Shown: positions 27,707 through 35,733 of the stretch, piece after piece
Numbering within the stretch: the first letter of the stretch is position 1
How the letters are laid out: every line of letters begins with the position of its first letter
Notes under the pieces: model-generated
Told to the model about the DNA's origin: nothing
Databases searched by the model: none
What the model saw: only the letters and a program-made list of their open reading frames with translations
Made by a program: the position numbers and the translations under genes
NCBI RefSeq assembly: GCF_038396765.1
Contig: NZ_CP150096.1
Span: 3,455,001 to 3,519,000 of the forward strand
Source: Chitinophaga caseinilytica
GTDB taxonomy: Bacteria; Bacteroidota; Bacteroidia; Chitinophagales; Chitinophagaceae
Direction of reading: 5' to 3'
DNA length: 64,000 bases

Positions 27707-29611
27707 ATGAAAAGATTCGTGATACTGACCTTGCTGGCCGCAACGGCGGCGGGTTTCAATGCCTGTAAAGATTACCTGAACGTGGTGCCCGACAATGCCG
27801 CCACGATCGATTACGCCTTCCGCAACCGGCTGGAAGCGGAAAATTACCTCTTCACCTGTTACAATACCCTGCAACAACTGGGCAATGTGGTACAGCACCC
27901 TGCCTTCACTACTTCGGGAGAAATCGCCCTGCCGCTGAACACCCCGCGCCGGGAATTCCTCAACGATATCGGGTTTACCATCATCACGGGCGGACAAAAC
28001 ATCACCGAACCGATCCTCAACTATTGGGACGGCGCCAACAGCGGCCGGTCGATGTTCACCGCCATCCGCCAGTGCAACATCATGCTGGATAACATCCACA
28101 AACCGATCGATCTGTCGGGCCCCGAGCGCAGCCGGTGGACGGGCGAGGTGAAGTTCCTGAAAGCGTATTACCATTACTGGCTCCTCCGGATGTACGGGCC
28201 CATCCCCCTCATCCGCAAAAACGCCGAGATCGACGCCACCACCGAAGAAGTGCGCGTGCGCCGCGAGCATGTAGACACCGCGTTCAATTACATCGTTTCG
28301 CTGCTGGAGGAAGCCATTCCCGATCTGCCGGAAAAGATCGCGGTGGAAGGGAGCGAGATGGGCCGCATCACCAAAAACATCGCACGGGCGGTGAAGGCGG
28401 AAGTGCGGGTCACGCAGGCGAGCCCGCTGTACAACGGCAACCCCGACTATGCCCGGGTGAAGAATAAGGACGGCCAACTCCTGTTTTCCACCACAGCCGA
28501 TCCGAAGAAGTGGGAAACCGCCGCCACGGCCTGCCGCGAGGCCATCACCGCCGCAGAGGCAGCCAATTACCGGCTGTACAGCTTCGTGCCGCCGGGGAAC
28601 CTCGGCACGGTGAGCGATCAGACGAAGCGCGTGCTCGCCATCCAGGGCGCCGTTACCTTCAAATGGAACGAAGAAATGATCTGGGCGCTCAACCTGCCGT
28701 TCTCCTACCAGCAATACGCCGCGGCCCGCCTCCCGGCCACCGCGCAGGACAACTATCAGCTCATCTCCCGGTTGCCCTCCAACATCAACACCGCAGAACT
28801 TTTCTATACCAATAACGGTGTGCCCATCGATGAAGACCGGAACTGGGATTATGCCCGTCGCTTCAACCCCACGAACGGCAACGCCGACAATAAATTCTAC
28901 GTCCGCGAAGGATATACCACCGCCGGTCTGAACCTCTACCGCGAGCCCCGCTACTACGCCAACCTCGGCTTCGACGGCGGTATCTGGTTCGGGAATGGTG
29001 TGCTGACCGATGCGAGCGCTTTGCACGTGGAAGCCAAGCTCGGCCAAACGGCCGGTGTGATGGACGGTTTCCGGTACAACGCCACGGGTTACTGGCCCAA
29101 GAAACTCGTGCATTACAAATCCGTGTACGACAAAGGGGTGAGCATCACGGAAGATTATCCCTGGCCGATGTTCCGCCTGGCGGCATTGTACCTGCTGTAT
29201 GCCGAGGCGCTGAATGAATCGGCCGGCCCGTCGGACGAAGCGTACGATTACATCAACCGCGTGCGGGTGCGCGCCGGACTGAAAACCGTGCAGGAATCCT
29301 GGGCGCAATATTCCCGTTTCCCCAATAAATACACCACGCAGGCGGGGCTTCGCGCCATCATCCAGCAGGAACGGCGGATCGAATTGTGTTTCGAAGGCCA
29401 GGCAGGATGGGACCTCCGCCGCTGGAAAACCCTCGCCAACGTCATGTCCAAACCCATCCGCGGCTGGGACATCAACAAGGAAACGGCAACAGGGTATTAC
29501 CGCCCGCAATCCATCATCACGCCCGTATTCCAGACGAAGGATTACTTCTGGCCCCTGCGCGACAGGAGCCTGTCCGTCAACCCCAATCTCGTTCAAAACG
29601 CTTACTGGTGA
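27707..29611 (+). CDS. RagB/SusD family nutrient-uptake lipoprotein
   Basis: This 634-residue lipoprotein (GFNAC, C20) partners the upstream SusC. It contains the SusD N-terminal helical domain (FRNRLEAENYLFTCYNTLQQ) and the C-terminal RagB/SusD domain with FRLAALYLLYAEALNESAGP and IIQQERRIELCFEGQAGWDL. It is larger than most SusD proteins (500-560 residues), which suggests extra loops near the binding face. It is 22 bp from the next gene and clearly in one operon. Confidence 0.95.
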   Translation: MKRFVILTLLAATAAGFNACKDYLNVVPDNAATIDYAFRNRLEAENYLFTCYNTLQQLGNVVQHPAFTTSGEIALPLNTPRREFLNDIGFTIITGGQNITEPILNYWDGANSGRSMFTAIRQCNIMLDNIHKPIDLSGPERSRWTGEVKFLKAYYHYWLLRMYGPIPLIRKNAEIDATTEEVRVRREHVDTAFNYIVSLLEEAIPDLPEKIAVEGSEMGRITKNIARAVKAEVRVTQASPLYNGNPDYARVKNKDGQLLFSTTADPKKWETAATACREAITAAEAANYRLYSFVPPGNLGTVSDQTKRVLAIQGAVTFKWNEEMIWALNLPFSYQQYAAARLPATAQDNYQLISRLPSNINTAELFYTNNGVPIDEDRNWDYARRFNPTNGNADNKFYVREGYTTAGLNLYREPRYYANLGFDGGIWFGNGVLTDASALHVEAKLGQTAGVMDGFRYNATGYWPKKLVHYKSVYDKGVSITEDYPWPMFRLAALYLLYAEALNESAGPSDEAYDYINRVRVRAGLKTVQESWAQYSRFPNKYTTQAGLRAIIQQERRIELCFEGQAGWDLRRWKTLANVMSKPIRGWDINKETATGYYRPQSIITPVFQTKDYFWPLRDRSLSVNPNLVQNAYW

Positions 29612-29633
29612 TCTTCAACAAAACAGCCACATC

Positions 29634-30812
29634 ATGAAACATTTCAGATACATTTCCGGCATGCTGCTACTGGCAGGAACGATCCTGGCCGGCTGCAACA
29701 AATCGGACAACTACAAGGGTTTCCCTTCCGAAGACGATACAAAACCCGGCGCGGTGAGCAACGTGCGCGTGGTACCGTTCAACGGCGGCGCGGAGATCAG
29801 TTACGATCTGCCCAAAAGCCCCAACCTGCTCTACGTGCTCGCGGAATACCGGATCAACGACCAGCAGACCCGCCAGGCCAAAGCGTCCTATTATGACAAC
29901 AAGCTCATTGTAGAAGGTTTTAAGGACGCAAAACCGTATGACGTAACGCTCACGGTGGTGACGCGCAGCGAGGCTAAATCCGACCCCGTGAAAGTGACCG
30001 TTACGCCGAAAACGCCCATCTACAAGCTTGTTCGTCAGGAAGTAAAGGTGCAGCCCGATTTTGGGGGGATTTACGTGTCGGCCCTGAACCCGGAGAAGAA
30101 AAGCCTCGGCGTCATCATCCTCGCCAAAGATCAGTACAATGATTGGGAGGTGATCGAACAACTGTTCACGACGCAAGACAGTATCCGCATCAAAGTGCGC
30201 GGATATCCTTCCGTGGAGCGGGAGTTCAGGGTTTTCGTGACGGATAAGTGGAACAATCTTTCCGATACGCTGTCGGTCACGCTGACGCCGATCTTCGAAA
30301 AGGCGCTCGACAAAACCAAATTCAAACAATACCAGCTCCCGACCGATCAGCGCGACGATTACGGATGGATCATGCCTTACCTCTGGGACGACCGGATCGC
30401 GGAGCCGTACGGGTTCCACACGCCCGACGGGTCTAACATGCCGCAGCATTTCACGTTCGATATGGGCGTGGAAGCGAAGCTGAGCCGGTTCAAGATCTGG
30501 CCGCGGACGGGCTCGTTCGTATGGAGCCACGGTAACCCGAAACGCTTCCGGGTGTGGGGCTCCAGGGCGCCTAACCCCGATGGTAGTATGGACGGAACCT
30601 GGGAGCTGTTGGGCGAATACGACTGCAAAAAACCTTCCGGATCGCCGCTCGGCACCAATACCCAGGACGATATCAACGCCGCCGTGGCCGGGTTCGATTA
30701 CGATTTCCCGAGCGCCGCCGGGAAAGTGCGGTACATCCGCTTCGAAACGCTGGAAACGATGTCGGAAGACTTTATGCACCTCATGGAAATGACGATCTGG
30801 GGCGCGGAATAA
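29634..30812 (+). CDS. DUF5000/DUF4959-type surface lipoprotein
   Basis: This is a 392-residue lipoprotein (LAGC, C21). It begins with a fibronectin-like DUF4959 segment (KPGAVSNVRVVPFNGGAEIS), followed by a second beta domain (DUF5126-like, about 130-220). The C-terminal half resembles DUF5000, a discoidin-fold module (MPQHFTFDMGVEAKLSRFKI). Proteins of this layout accompany SusC/SusD in Bacteroidota PULs and are thought to be surface glycan-binding proteins, though few have been tested. The start is supported by the lipobox. The gene is 19 bp from its downstream neighbour. Confidence 0.87.
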   Translation: MKHFRYISGMLLLAGTILAGCNKSDNYKGFPSEDDTKPGAVSNVRVVPFNGGAEISYDLPKSPNLLYVLAEYRINDQQTRQAKASYYDNKLIVEGFKDAKPYDVTLTVVTRSEAKSDPVKVTVTPKTPIYKLVRQEVKVQPDFGGIYVSALNPEKKSLGVIILAKDQYNDWEVIEQLFTTQDSIRIKVRGYPSVEREFRVFVTDKWNNLSDTLSVTLTPIFEKALDKTKFKQYQLPTDQRDDYGWIMPYLWDDRIAEPYGFHTPDGSNMPQHFTFDMGVEAKLSRFKIWPRTGSFVWSHGNPKRFRVWGSRAPNPDGSMDGTWELLGEYDCKKPSGSPLGTNTQDDINAAVAGFDYDFPSAAGKVRYIRFETLETMSEDFMHLMEMTIWGAE

Positions 30813-30831
30813 CCACTTCAAAATCATCAAG

Positions 30832-31890
30832 ATGAAATCATTACGAACGAACATAACCGCCGCACTGATGATCGCCGTCGTTTTCGCCGGCGGATGTAAA
30901 AAGGAAGCGGACGCATTCAAATCCATGCTCGACGGGAAGGAAGTGATCTATCCCGGCCGTATGCAGCAGGCGGCCATCGAGACCGGGAACAAGCGCGTGG
31001 AGCTTTCGTGGTTCCCCAGTACCGACCCGTCTATCCGCAAGCACCGCATTTTCTGGAATAACGGGCAGGATTCGCTGGACACGGAATCCAAGACCACGGA
31101 TCCCTCACAACGCCAGCGGATCGTTATCAACGGGGTGAACGAAGGCACACAGACCTTCGCCATCTATTCGTTCGACGATCTCGGCAACCGCTCTACGCGA
31201 ATGGAACTGGCCAACATCCGCGTGTATGGCGACGTCTACCGTTCGGAACTGTCGAACCGCGCCAGCAGCGGCACTTCGCTCAACGCCGGAAAGCTCGTCA
31301 CCCATTGGTTCACGCCCGACACCGTCAACATGAAAACCGACGTGATGTACACCAGTACCACGGGCGCAGCGAAAACGCTGGAACTGGGGCCGGATGCGGA
31401 AACGCTCGAGCTGCCCGACTGGAAACCTGGCACCATGGTGTATTACCGCTCGTTTTACCGCCCCTATTCCGCATCCATCGATACTTTTGGCGTTACTTAC
31501 CGCGATTCGCTGGAGTACATCTATCCGTATGAAGGCAATTACACGGCCGTTGGCACCCGGTACAATTACAGTGCCGACGGAACGCTGGCGGGCTCGGTGG
31601 CGATCAATCTTGCCAAACAGTTGGGAAAAACGAATACGCGCCTGGCATATGAATCCGACGATATTGCCAATCTCGCCAACTACGCCAACAGTAAAATGAC
31701 GCTGACCATCCACCCGGAAAACAATACCATCGATGTATCCGGTTATATTAGCGGTACGAACCCGATCACGAACCACCCCACGGCCGGGAAGAGCTATTTC
31801 GATCCGGCAACGGGGCAACTCGTATTGCGGTATAAGTATACCAATGCCGATGGTTCATTCCGCCTGATGGAAGAAGTCTGGACGAAGTAA
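30832..31890 (+). CDS. DUF4998 domain-containing surface lipoprotein
   Basis: This is a 352-residue lipoprotein (AGGC, C22). The N-terminal two-thirds form a DUF4998 region of fibronectin-like strands (RVELSWFPSTDPSIRKHRIF, AIYSFDDLGNRSTRMELANI). The C-terminal third (about 240-352, YTAVGTRYNYSADGTLAGSV) is a separate beta-rich domain resembling those of other PUL accessory lipoproteins. It is the last gene of the operon and probably a surface glycan-binding protein. The fragment at the left edge of the window appears to be a relative with a discoidin end instead. Confidence 0.87.
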   Translation: MKSLRTNITAALMIAVVFAGGCKKEADAFKSMLDGKEVIYPGRMQQAAIETGNKRVELSWFPSTDPSIRKHRIFWNNGQDSLDTESKTTDPSQRQRIVINGVNEGTQTFAIYSFDDLGNRSTRMELANIRVYGDVYRSELSNRASSGTSLNAGKLVTHWFTPDTVNMKTDVMYTSTTGAAKTLELGPDAETLELPDWKPGTMVYYRSFYRPYSASIDTFGVTYRDSLEYIYPYEGNYTAVGTRYNYSADGTLAGSVAINLAKQLGKTNTRLAYESDDIANLANYANSKMTLTIHPENNTIDVSGYISGTNPITNHPTAGKSYFDPATGQLVLRYKYTNADGSFRLMEEVWTK

Positions 31891-31923
31891 ACAGCCTTAA
31901 CAGTGAACAATAGATGAACGTAA

Positions 31924-31959
31924 GCCTGAAGTTCGCATAACATGCGGGCTTCAGGCTTT
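31924..31959 (+). terminator. Terminator of the 24479-31890 operon
   Basis: GCCTGAAG (31924-31931) pairs with CTTCAGGC (31949-31956), and an inner CGCAT/ATGCG stem extends it. A short TTT follows. It lies just before the AraC-type gene, which therefore needs its own promoter. Confidence 0.75.
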
Positions 31960-32029
31960 ATGGAAACCGACGATTAACCCATTCAGTTACAACAACGTGT
32001 CCGATTCACCCACGCCATACCGACCAGAT

Positions 32030-32920
32030 ATGAAGAAGCACGACGGATTTCAGGGACAAAAAGCAGTGATCATTCCGCGGCACATCTACCAGCGTGCCTG
32101 CCGGGACCAGCCCGCCATTTCCGGGCTTTTTATCACCGATATCGGGTATTATCCCAATGCCCATTACCATTTCCGCGAACGGGCCGCCGGCGCGGAGCAA
32201 CACATCCTCATTTATTGCAAGGAAGGCCGCGGAAAAGTGCAGTTGGCCGATGCCGCGTATACCGTGGAGCCGGGCGAATGTTTCCTCATCCCCAGGGGCG
32301 TTCCACATGCCTACGCCGCCAACGAAGTGCAACCCTGGACGATTTACTGGCTCCATTTCGCCGGAAGCGCCGCCGATGCCCTCGTGGAAGGACTGCGGCA
32401 GGGCAACGCCCTCATCAAGAAATTCATCCACTTTTCCAATGAGCGCGAGGCGTTTTTCAACCAGCTGTACGACCGCCTGGAGCGGGGCTTCAGCACCGAT
32501 AACCTCCTGTTCGCCAACCTGCACCTGCCGGGCTTCCTGGCGGATTGTCTTTTCGAAGAAGTGCCGGCCGCCTACAGCGAAGAGTTTTCCGCGAACATGA
32601 TCAACACCGCGATCGACCATATGCAGAAACGATTGGCCGGAAAGTGCCGCCTGGCCGATCTGGCGGCTGTCCTCAACGTGTCCGTGTCCCATCTCTGTTA
32701 TCTATTCAAACAGAAAACCGGTTTTTCGCCTATCGAGTATTTCAATCACCTGAAGATCCAGCAGGCCTGTCAATACCTGCTGTTCACGGATTTGCGGGTG
32801 AATGAAGTAGGGGTGCGGCTGGGGATGGAAGATGCGTACTACTTTTCGCGGTTCTTTAAGCGGCAGATCGGGATGTCGCCGCAGGCGTACCGGAGCCGGC
32901 GGAAGAAGGAAGCGGGATAG
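32030..32920 (+). CDS. AraC family transcriptional regulator
   Basis: This 296-residue regulator has an N-terminal cupin-type ligand-binding domain (about 1-150, including YTVEPGECFLIPRGVPHAYA) and a C-terminal pair of helix-turn-helix motifs (RLADLAAVLNVSVSHLCYLF and VNEVGVRLGMEDAYYFSRFF) ending in MSPQAYRSR. The ATG at 32030 is preferred over a GTG at 31997. Such regulators of the AraC/XylS type sense a sugar and activate nearby genes. Its position directly after the SusC/SusD/DUF operon makes it a likely local activator and a candidate for binding the repeats at 24386 and perhaps 15430. Confidence 0.9.
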   Translation: MKKHDGFQGQKAVIIPRHIYQRACRDQPAISGLFITDIGYYPNAHYHFRERAAGAEQHILIYCKEGRGKVQLADAAYTVEPGECFLIPRGVPHAYAANEVQPWTIYWLHFAGSAADALVEGLRQGNALIKKFIHFSNEREAFFNQLYDRLERGFSTDNLLFANLHLPGFLADCLFEEVPAAYSEEFSANMINTAIDHMQKRLAGKCRLADLAAVLNVSVSHLCYLFKQKTGFSPIEYFNHLKIQQACQYLLFTDLRVNEVGVRLGMEDAYYFSRFFKRQIGMSPQAYRSRRKKEAG

Positions 32921-32940
32921 GGTGGATGCGGCGGGCAGGG

Positions 32941-33024
32941 TGATAAGGATCAGCTTTGCTGCGATTACGGTCATTTTCCATGCAGGGGAATTCAGTGAAC
33001 TTGTTAATGTCGGAAATAACATTG
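32941..33024 (+). promoter_or_regulatory. FNR/CRP-type palindrome upstream of the AI-2E family gene
   Basis: TGAT-AAGG-ATCA lies at 32941-32952. The best -7 candidate is TAACATTG (33017-33024), centred 74 bp downstream. That is about two helical turns further than at the other promoters of the island, so the site would lie near -82. Confidence 0.55.
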
Positions 33025-33042
33025 TTCACTTGAAATCACCAC

Positions 33043-34104
33043 ATGCAACCAGTCCGCAATACAGATAATCTGGCCAGGAGCCTGGTGCTCGTACTGGCTG
33101 GCGGGTCATTGCTTTATTTCGGAAAGCCGCTTTTCGTACCGCTGTTTATGGGTTTATTGGTAGCGATGATCATGTACCCGGTTTGTACAACCCTGGAGCG
33201 GTGGGGCGCTTCCAGGACGGTGGGGGTTACGGTTTGCCTCGTTATCGTCATCGCGCTGTTTGCAGCGCTGTTGGCGCTGCTTGTCTGGCAACTCCGATCG
33301 TTCCTGGGTGATTGGCCTATGCTGGCGGCTAAGCTGGAAGGATCGCTGACGGATGTAAAACAATGGCTGGCGTTGAACTTCCGGATCACGCTCGAGGTGC
33401 AGGATAACTGGCTGCACGACCAGGCGGGCCAGGTCATGGGGTTCATTGGCCCTGTGCTGAGGGGCACGGTCAATGTAACGGCGAATACGCTTTTTATGTT
33501 GTTTATGACGCCTGTTTTTGCCGCGCTGTTTTTGTTCCACCGACGGGTTTTTGTATTGTTCCTGGAGAAGATGGCGGGCGACCGTTACGCGCATAAACTG
33601 GAAACGATCCTGCGGCAGGTGATCCGGACATATTTTCAGTATGTCAAAGGCATGATTCTCGTGTACCTGGTCGTAGGTGTCCTCAATACCATCGGGCTAT
33701 ACCTTCTCGATGTGCCGCATGCCTTTCTCTTCGGGATGCTTACGGCCATTATGACCATCATTCCCTATTTCGGGATCATTGTGAGCGCATTGCTGCCAAT
33801 TTCAGCGGCGTGGACCGTCCATGGGTCCATTTGGTACCCAGTCGGGGTTATCGGGGTTTTCAGTTTTGTGCAATACCTGGAAGCCAACATCATCTTCCCG
33901 AAAATAGTAGCCGCGCAATTGAACGTGAGCACCTGGGCTACGCTGGTAGCTATTCTTGCCGGCGGGATCGTTTGGGGAGTTGCCGGTATGGTCCTGTTCA
34001 TCCCATTCGTGGCTATGGCCAAAATAGCGGCAGACCACCTGGATGAATGGGCGCATTGGCGGTTGTTGTTGGCCCGTGCAGCATCCGGAAAGGGGAGTGG
34101 ATGA
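33043..34104 (+). CDS. AI-2E family transporter (PF01594-type permease)
   Basis: This is a 353-residue integral membrane protein. Three membrane helices lie in the first 85 residues (LVLVLAGGSLLYF, PLFVPLFMGLLVAMIMYPV, VTVCLVIVIALFAALLALLV). A soluble insert follows (about 90-145), and five or so further helices include the family block YVKGMILVYLVVGVLNTIGL. The family includes TqsA (AI-2 export) and sodium/proton antiporters, so the name does not fix the substrate. It is the first gene of the FNR-box island and seems to be a single-gene unit. Confidence 0.88.
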   Translation: MQPVRNTDNLARSLVLVLAGGSLLYFGKPLFVPLFMGLLVAMIMYPVCTTLERWGASRTVGVTVCLVIVIALFAALLALLVWQLRSFLGDWPMLAAKLEGSLTDVKQWLALNFRITLEVQDNWLHDQAGQVMGFIGPVLRGTVNVTANTLFMLFMTPVFAALFLFHRRVFVLFLEKMAGDRYAHKLETILRQVIRTYFQYVKGMILVYLVVGVLNTIGLYLLDVPHAFLFGMLTAIMTIIPYFGIIVSALLPISAAWTVHGSIWYPVGVIGVFSFVQYLEANIIFPKIVAAQLNVSTWATLVAILAGGIVWGVAGMVLFIPFVAMAKIAADHLDEWAHWRLLLARAASGKGSG

Positions 34105-34166
34105 TATCGATCAGGCAACCGCCGTATTTGCGTCATTCTTTGTCGGGACAATCCTGGGTAATTTTC
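34102..34166 (+). promoter_or_regulatory. FNR/CRP-type promoter of hsp20
   Basis: TGAT-ATCG-ATCA (34102-34113) overlaps the stop codon of the AI-2E family gene. The -7-like box TAATTTTC (34159-34166) is centred 55 bp downstream. This places the activator site near -62, the class I position for FNR/CRP proteins. Confidence 0.65.
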
Positions 34167-34209
34167 AATCATGGAAATTTCATCTCATCACTTATAAATC
34201 TGAAGTATC

Positions 34210-34644
34210 ATGAAAACGCTTTCTTTACAACCCGACACGATGTTCCCGGCCCTGTGGGACGACTTCTTTTCCGGATGGCTCGATATGAACGGGAAGAAGA
34301 ATAAACCGTTTCTGACCGTTCCGGCGGTGAACATCAGTGAAGGCAAAGATGCATTCAAAATCGCCATGGCAGCGCCTGGCATGAAGAAGGAAGATTTCAG
34401 GATCGATGTATCGGAAGGGTTGCTGACCGTCAGTTCCCAAACGGGATCGAAGCATGAGGAGGAAAAGGATAACTACCGGAAACAGGAGTACAATTACAGC
34501 AGCTTCACGCGCGCTTTCGAAATCCCGGATTCGGTGATCGCCAGTAAAATCGAAGCGAAATATACCGATGGCGTCCTCGAGATCACATTACCGAAAAAGG
34601 AAGAAACAAAAACATCTCCCACCGTGAACGTAACGGTGAAGTAA
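34210..34644 (+). CDS. Hsp20/alpha-crystallin small heat-shock protein
   Basis: This is a 144-residue small heat-shock protein, an ATP-independent holdase that binds unfolding proteins in the cytoplasm. The alpha-crystallin domain spans about residues 38-144, with FKIAMAAPGMKKEDFRIDVS and the characteristic GVLEITLPKKEE near the end. The N-terminal arm is short (MFPALWDDFFSGWLDM). In this island it is driven by an FNR/CRP-type promoter rather than an obvious heat-shock signal, and a strong terminator follows the gene. Confidence 0.95.
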   Translation: MKTLSLQPDTMFPALWDDFFSGWLDMNGKKNKPFLTVPAVNISEGKDAFKIAMAAPGMKKEDFRIDVSEGLLTVSSQTGSKHEEEKDNYRKQEYNYSSFTRAFEIPDSVIASKIEAKYTDGVLEITLPKKEETKTSPTVNVTVK

Positions 34645-34664
34645 GGCAATTTGCTGCAACTGCT

Positions 34665-34692
34665 GCCCCGCCGGTCAGGCGGGGCTTTTTTT
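34665..34692. terminator. Terminator after hsp20, overlapping the nuclease 3' end
   Basis: GCCCCGCC (34665-34672) and GGCGGGGC (34678-34685) form the stem with loop GGTCA, followed by TTTTTTT. The last codons of the convergent nuclease gene (stop at 34675) lie inside the hairpin. Confidence 0.88.
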
Positions 34693-35552
34693 GTCTTTAT
34701 GTGGTTGATGGTGCTGCACTTTTGCGCAGAGTGTACTGGCCTCTTTCAATACCCTATCCGCTTTTCCGGGTGGAACGGCCACTTCGTTCAGGGCATCGGG
34801 CCGCCCGAGCAGATCACTGCAAAGCACGACCCCCAGGTGCAGCAACCTGGATTTTTCGTAATGACTGAGGGTGGTGAGGCAGGTCACCGGGTAAAGTTGC
34901 TGCTGGTCGATGACGTCGCGAAGGCCTTTGCCGGAAGGGTGGTCCCAGGACAGTAACTGCAATCCCACACAGTTGCTGTACTGGAGCGCGTCCGACGAAA
35001 AGCGGGAATTGGTAATGAGCCAACCCGACAGTTTGCCTGGGCTGGATTTTTCGAATGAGCGGGCGATGTCCTGGAACCGAGCATGTACGTAAAGTGCCAC
35101 CTTCACATCGCATTTGATGCCTGCCTGGTGGTACTTGCATTCGATGAAGTTTTTTTCTCCGGCCGTAGTGGCCATTACGTCAACTTCATGCCTGACGCAG
35201 TGGCCGGTGATGAACTGGTTGGTTTGTACGGTATAGCCCCTGCGGCGGAAGAGCTCCCCGATAAATTGTTCGAACGGGAAACCCGACGGCCCCAGTTCCA
35301 GGATGGCCCTTTTCAGATGGTAGCGCGCTGCGGCGGGGCGCATCCTGTCTTTCAGCATGCCGAAGGCCAGGTCATAGATCTCCCGCGTGGGAATGCCGGG
35401 GTAGAGCCTGGGCCGCAGGGAAGCGATGATCCCGTCTGCCGTATCCTCCGAAGCGCCGGAGCGGGTGAGCGACCGGCGCAGTTTTTTTCCGAGAATGCCG
35501 CCAGTCCCCCGTCCGATTTCCGGACGTACTGTATCGCTTGTTTTTCTTCCAT
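34675..35552 (-). CDS. ATP-cone plus Mrr-like PD-(D/E)XK nuclease, split by a -1 frameshift
   Basis: Two overlapping frames encode one protein of about 292 residues. The first, from the ATG at 35552, gives the ATP-cone start (MEEKQAIQYVRKSDGGLAAF, then SEK). After the A7 run at 35482-35488 the homology continues in the -1 frame with KKLRRSLTRSGASEDTADGI. The ATP-cone ends near residue 95. The rest is a restriction-endonuclease fold with GELFRRRGYTVQ and the catalytic pattern HEVDVMATTAGEKNFIECKY. In the zero frame the run reads GAA AAA AAC, an A AAA AAC slippery heptamer in the correct phase. An uninterrupted frame also exists from 35619 but starts with unrelated residues and loses the ATP-cone N-terminus. 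An FNR box and -7 box at the island's standard distances precede 35552, which supports that start. The function (DNA cleavage gated by nucleotide binding) is inferred. Confidence 0.72.
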
Positions 35553-35566
35553 ATGCAGCGTTTTTA

Positions 35567-35631
35567 CCAAAGTACGAAGTTGGCGGGTCACAGACGCTGA
35601 CGGCCGTACGCATCGCCATTGATCGTGATCA
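35567..35631. promoter_or_regulatory. FNR/CRP-type site between the nuclease and lipoprotein genes
   Basis: TGAT-CGTG-ATCA lies at 35620-35631. For the minus strand, TACTTTGG (35574-35567) lies 55 bp away centre to centre, the standard class I spacing of this island. For the plus strand the nearest good -7 candidate is TAACTTTA (35708-35715), 86 bp away, which would be about three helical turns further out. Confidence 0.62.
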
Positions 35632-35733
35632 GCCGGGCTGGCCCGGCGATGTATGAACGTCATCAAGACACTGTATTTACATCATTTACCCGGCTCCGGT
35701 ACTATGTTAACTTTAGGGTATAAACCACCTACC

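Noticed and set aside
27482-29596. Long open frame (704 codons) opposite SusD
   Set aside because: Shadow of SusD and the end of SusC; no start context or motif.
31896-31915. AACAATAG block resembling part of the GWTWGTCYATY repeats, upstream of the AraC gene
   Set aside because: Only a partial match on the opposite strand and no second copy at 20-21 bp.
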